From NCBI GenBank assembly GCA_903893785.1, contig CAITNQ010000354.1, positions 1-62,921 of the forward strand: DNA of 62,921 nt, written 5' to 3'. This DNA is from an uncultured Gemmatimonadota bacterium. Its GTDB lineage: Bacteria; Latescibacterota; UBA2968; UBA8231. Both the position numbers and the translations under genes were made by a program. Shown here one piece after another: positions 60,711 to 62,921 of this stretch; position 1 is the first letter of the stretch, and every line of letters begins with the position of its first letter. The notes below the pieces were generated by a model. That model was given only the letters and a program-made list of their open reading frames with translations. It did no database searches and had not been told where the DNA came from.

Positions 60711-61571
60711 TCAGTTGGCACCGTAGGTCTGCCGGTACACGTCCTTGAGGAACGCCAGACCCTCGGTGGCCAGCTGCTCGGGGCTGTCGGCCAGCTTGCG
60801 CCAAATGGCGCACTGCCTGGCCACCTTCTCCATGTCGGGGTCGAACGACTCGATGGTGATGCAGTAGTCGTAACCCACGTCCTTGAGGGCGCTGAAGAAC
60901 TCGATCCAGGGCACTAGCCCGGTGCCGGGAATGCCGCGCTGATTCTCGCACGCATGGACATAGCCGACCAGAGGGCCCGTCGAACGCACCGCGTCGCCGA
61001 TGCTTTCCTCTTCGCGGATCATGTGGAAGGTATCGAGGTGGACCTTGACATTGGGCAGGCCGACGGCCTCGATCAGTTTCACGGCGTCGCGGGCCACATT
61101 GACGAAGTGCGACTCGAAGCGATTGAGGGGTTCGATGCCGATGATCAGGTCCGACGTCTGCTGGGCGTATTCGGCCGCCGCCCGCGTCGACTCCACGCCC
61201 CACTTCCATTCGTCTTCAGTGCGCCCGCGCCCCGACAGGTACCCCCACCCGCAGTAGATGGCGCCGGCGAAAACCTTGGCACCGGCTTCGTTGCTCAGAT
61301 CGATCAGGCGTTTGGACAGCTCCACACCCTTGCGCCGGACCGCCGGATCAGGCGAGATCGTGTTGCATTCCACGGGCATCCCGAAACCCGTGTTGATGGT
61401 CAATCCCAGATCGGCGGCCGCCCGCCGCACCTTGGCCGCAGGGAAGTTTTCCACGTCAAAGGGGATAATCTCCACCGCGTCGAAACCCATCTGCCGGCAC
61501 TTGTCGAGTACGGGCAGATCCTTCTCGACGAAAGTCTCGTTGAACAGCATGGAGTGGATGCCGAAGATCAT
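60711..61571 (-). CDS. D-tagatose/D-psicose 3-epimerase-like sugar epimerase
   Basis: 286-residue TIM-barrel of the ketose 3-epimerase/AP endonuclease 2 family. The four metal-binding or catalytic residues are all in place: Glu147 (IIGIEPLNRFE), Asp180 (VHLDTFHM), His206 (YVHACENQRG) and Glu241 (ITIESF). Epimerises ketoses at C3 with Mn or Co. ATG 61571 behind AAGGAGG. Followed by the coupled D-lyxose isomerase; upstream is the THUMP methyltransferase (23-bp gap). Exact ketose unknown. Confidence 0.92.
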   Translation of the reverse strand: MIFGIHSMLFNETFVEKDLPVLDKCRQMGFDAVEIIPFDVENFPAAKVRRAAADLGLTINTGFGMPVECNTISPDPAVRRKGVELSKRLIDLSNEAGAKVFAGAIYCGWGYLSGRGRTEDEWKWGVESTRAAAEYAQQTSDLIIGIEPLNRFESHFVNVARDAVKLIEAVGLPNVKVHLDTFHMIREEESIGDAVRSTGPLVGYVHACENQRGIPGTGLVPWIEFFSALKDVGYDYCITIESFDPDMEKVARQCAIWRKLADSPEQLATEGLAFLKDVYRQTYGAN

Positions 61572-61594
61572 CGTGACCTCCTTGGCGGCCGCGC

Positions 61595-62921
61595 TCAGGC
61601 GGTCCGCCTGACAGTGAAGATGAAGGCGTCCCGCCCCAGGACAACGAGGGGCACAACGCGGTCGGGACGCAGGGTCGGGAAACCGCGCATCTCGCGTTCG
61701 AGTAATGACCGCTCGCTGGTGAGCAGCACCATCACGCCCTGCGGCCGCAGGACCCGGCAGGCCTCGGCAAGGAAGCCGCGGTACAGGGCCGGCAACGAGC
61801 CCGGCGAAGCAATCTTGTGGCCAAAGGGCAGGTTGCAGCCGAGGCGCGTCACGCTGCCCGCGGCCAGCGGCAGGGACGTAGCGTCCCACTGGCGCAACTC
61901 GATGGGCTGGTACCGCGGGCCCACGTTGGCGCGCGCCGCGGCCAGGGCCCCGGGGTCCACGTCGCCGCCCAGGAGCCGACCGTAGCGCCCGTGCTCACCC
62001 CGTTCAATAAGGATAGTACCGGCGCCGCACATGGGGTCGAGGAAAACATCATCGTCCTGGGGGTCTGACAGGATGACCATGGCCCGGGCGACGACCGGCC
62101 GGAGGGAGGCCTCGATACTCGCCCGTTTGTAGCTCCGGTGGCGCAGGGTGCGGTCGGACAGCCGAACCCCGCAATAGAGCTGCTCGCGGTCCTGCAGCAC
62201 CCACACCTCGATGAGCGCGTCCTCGGCCACGTGCCGCCAGCGCGGGAAGCGCGCTTCGATGCCCTCGACGATCCATTTCTGCAGCGCCCGCCGGGTGTAC
62301 TGGTGGTCGCCGTGGGGTCTCTGGGTGACGACGCGGAAGGTCACCCGATGCACGTGACGGGGCCGTATCAGGCGGTGCGCACCGAGGGCCGCCTCCCACA
62401 ACGGGGCTTCGCGCACGAGCGCCTGCGCGTGCGCCAGTCCGGCGGCATCGCCGGGCACGAAGCCGTGCGCCACCAGGGCGAACACGTCTTCGACTGTCCC
62501 CAGGCCGAGAACCTGACGGGGGTCGCCGCGAAAGGTGAACAAGACCCGTCCGGAACCCACGTCTTCCACGCGGGCGCTGGTCAGGCGCCGATGGATTTCC
62601 GCCGCCGCCACGCCCTGAAGCCCCGGCATGGTATAGGCATATAGCCGAAGTCCAGCGCTGACCGCAGCGCCAGGGCGCCGCGCTCTTCCGGCCGCAGCGA
62701 GGCGCCGCTCAAACCGAGACCCGTCGCTTGTGTCGTCCTCCTCGGCGTCGTCCCCGGCCGCCTCATCGCCGCCCGCCGGCGCAGTGCCGGGGGGCATGGC
62801 CTCGACGGTCGCGGCAGCGCTGTCAACAGGTTCGGTCACCGGCGCCGGGTCAGGCCCACGGTTTGGCCCGCGACCGCGGTTGGGCCCACGGGCGCCCGGG
62901 CCGCGCGGGCGGCCGCGGCCA
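61595..62921 (-). CDS. THUMP-domain RNA methyltransferase, 5' end beyond the window
   Basis: At least 414 residues, running off the right edge. Order: an acidic, disordered segment, a THUMP-type RNA-binding part (LRLYAYTMPGLQGVAAAEIHRRL, HVHRVTFRVVTQRPHGDHQYTRR) and a Rossmann-like methyltransferase domain with FLDPMCGAGTILIE (S-adenosylmethionine site) and NLPFGHK in the NPPY/F position. Resembles Trm14/RlmL-type guanine-N2 methyltransferases of tRNA or rRNA. A GTG at 62839 could start it, but the frame continues open to 62921 with an RG-rich stretch (GRGPNRGP-like), so the real start is probably outside. Confidence 0.85.
   Translation of the reverse strand, partial: GRGRPRGPGARGPNRGRGPNRGPDPAPVTEPVDSAAATVEAMPPGTAPAGGDEAAGDDAEEDDTSDGSRFERRLAAAGRARRPGAAVSAGLRLYAYTMPGLQGVAAAEIHRRLTSARVEDVGSGRVLFTFRGDPRQVLGLGTVEDVFALVAHGFVPGDAAGLAHAQALVREAPLWEAALGAHRLIRPRHVHRVTFRVVTQRPHGDHQYTRRALQKWIVEGIEARFPRWRHVAEDALIEVWVLQDREQLYCGVRLSDRTLRHRSYKRASIEASLRPVVARAMVILSDPQDDDVFLDPMCGAGTILIERGEHGRYGRLLGGDVDPGALAAARANVGPRYQPIELRQWDATSLPLAAGSVTRLGCNLPFGHKIASPGSLPALYRGFLAEACRVLRPQGVMVLLTSERSLLEREMRGFPTLRPDRVVPLVVLGRDAFIFTVRRTA

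Overview
This is a GC-rich bacterial chromosome segment, packed with genes on both strands. It has no transposase, integrase, phage gene or CRISPR array. Lipobox lipoproteins, Tat and Sec signal peptides, a barrel-like domain with a conserved SNPA segment and TPR lipoproteins point to a double-membraned organism. The mix of repeated uroporphyrinogen-decarboxylase-like proteins, DUF1080, DUF2961/GH172, Gfo/Idh/MocA, RraA-like and enolase-superfamily genes is what one sees in uncultured FCB/PVC-type lineages such as Latescibacterota, Hydrogenedentota, Krumholzibacteriota or Planctomycetota. No marker here fixes the phylum. lysS, an Sua5-type gene, a cold-shock gene and tRNA-Glu show it is core chromosome.

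Layout. 0.2-8.4 kb: ornithine-cyclodeaminase-like gene, divergent from a xylose-isomerase-like gene and an MFS carrier. Then a large secreted propeller/transglutaminase/TPR protein, divergent from an AI-2E family permease across a 164-bp tandem duplication. 8.5-20.8 kb: a long plus-strand run holding a COG3964 amidohydrolase, a SelA/DgaE-like PLP enzyme, an enolase-superfamily protein, a GH172-like protein, a TPR lipoprotein, an anchored solute-binding protein, an ABC permease with both subunits fused in one chain, and a GH95-like glycosidase. 20.8-28.0 kb: two UROD-like proteins, a C69 dipeptidase, a GH20-like glycosidase and an alpha/beta hydrolase. 28.4-35.8 kb: plus-strand run of VOC, SGNH esterase, alpha/alpha-toroid, GH26-like lipoprotein, large six-hairpin glycosidase and mandelate-racemase-like genes. 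35.8-44.6 kb: RraA-like, csp, GNAT, amidohydrolase/DapA-like pair, Gfo/Idh/MocA, serine hydrolase, Yip1-like and M14 peptidase. 44.8-51.5 kb: SIS-like protein, tRNA-Glu, Tat-exported glycosylasparaginase, DUF1080, Sua5/YciO and an SppA-type peptidase fused to a barrel-like domain. 51.6-62.9 kb: a GH36-UROD-GH36 group, GIY-YIG, lysS, a CBM9-domain protein, D-lyxose isomerase, a tagatose/psicose-3-epimerase-like enzyme, and a THUMP methyltransferase that runs off the right edge.

How it fits together. Most of the window reads as a saccharolytic, sugar-acid and glycoconjugate degrading specialist. Secreted glycosidases and esterases release sugars; an ABC system (without its own ATPase here) and an MFS carrier import them; isomerases, epimerases, enolase-superfamily dehydratase-like enzymes, aldolase-like and PLP enzymes process them. 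The most unusual items are the fused permease with its overlapping TPR-lipoprotein and EF-hand-bearing binding protein, two local tandem duplications at gene ends that seem to have reshaped gene boundaries, metal-ligand substitutions in two TIM-barrel enzymes, and a UROD-like protein sandwiched between two alpha-galactosidase-like genes.
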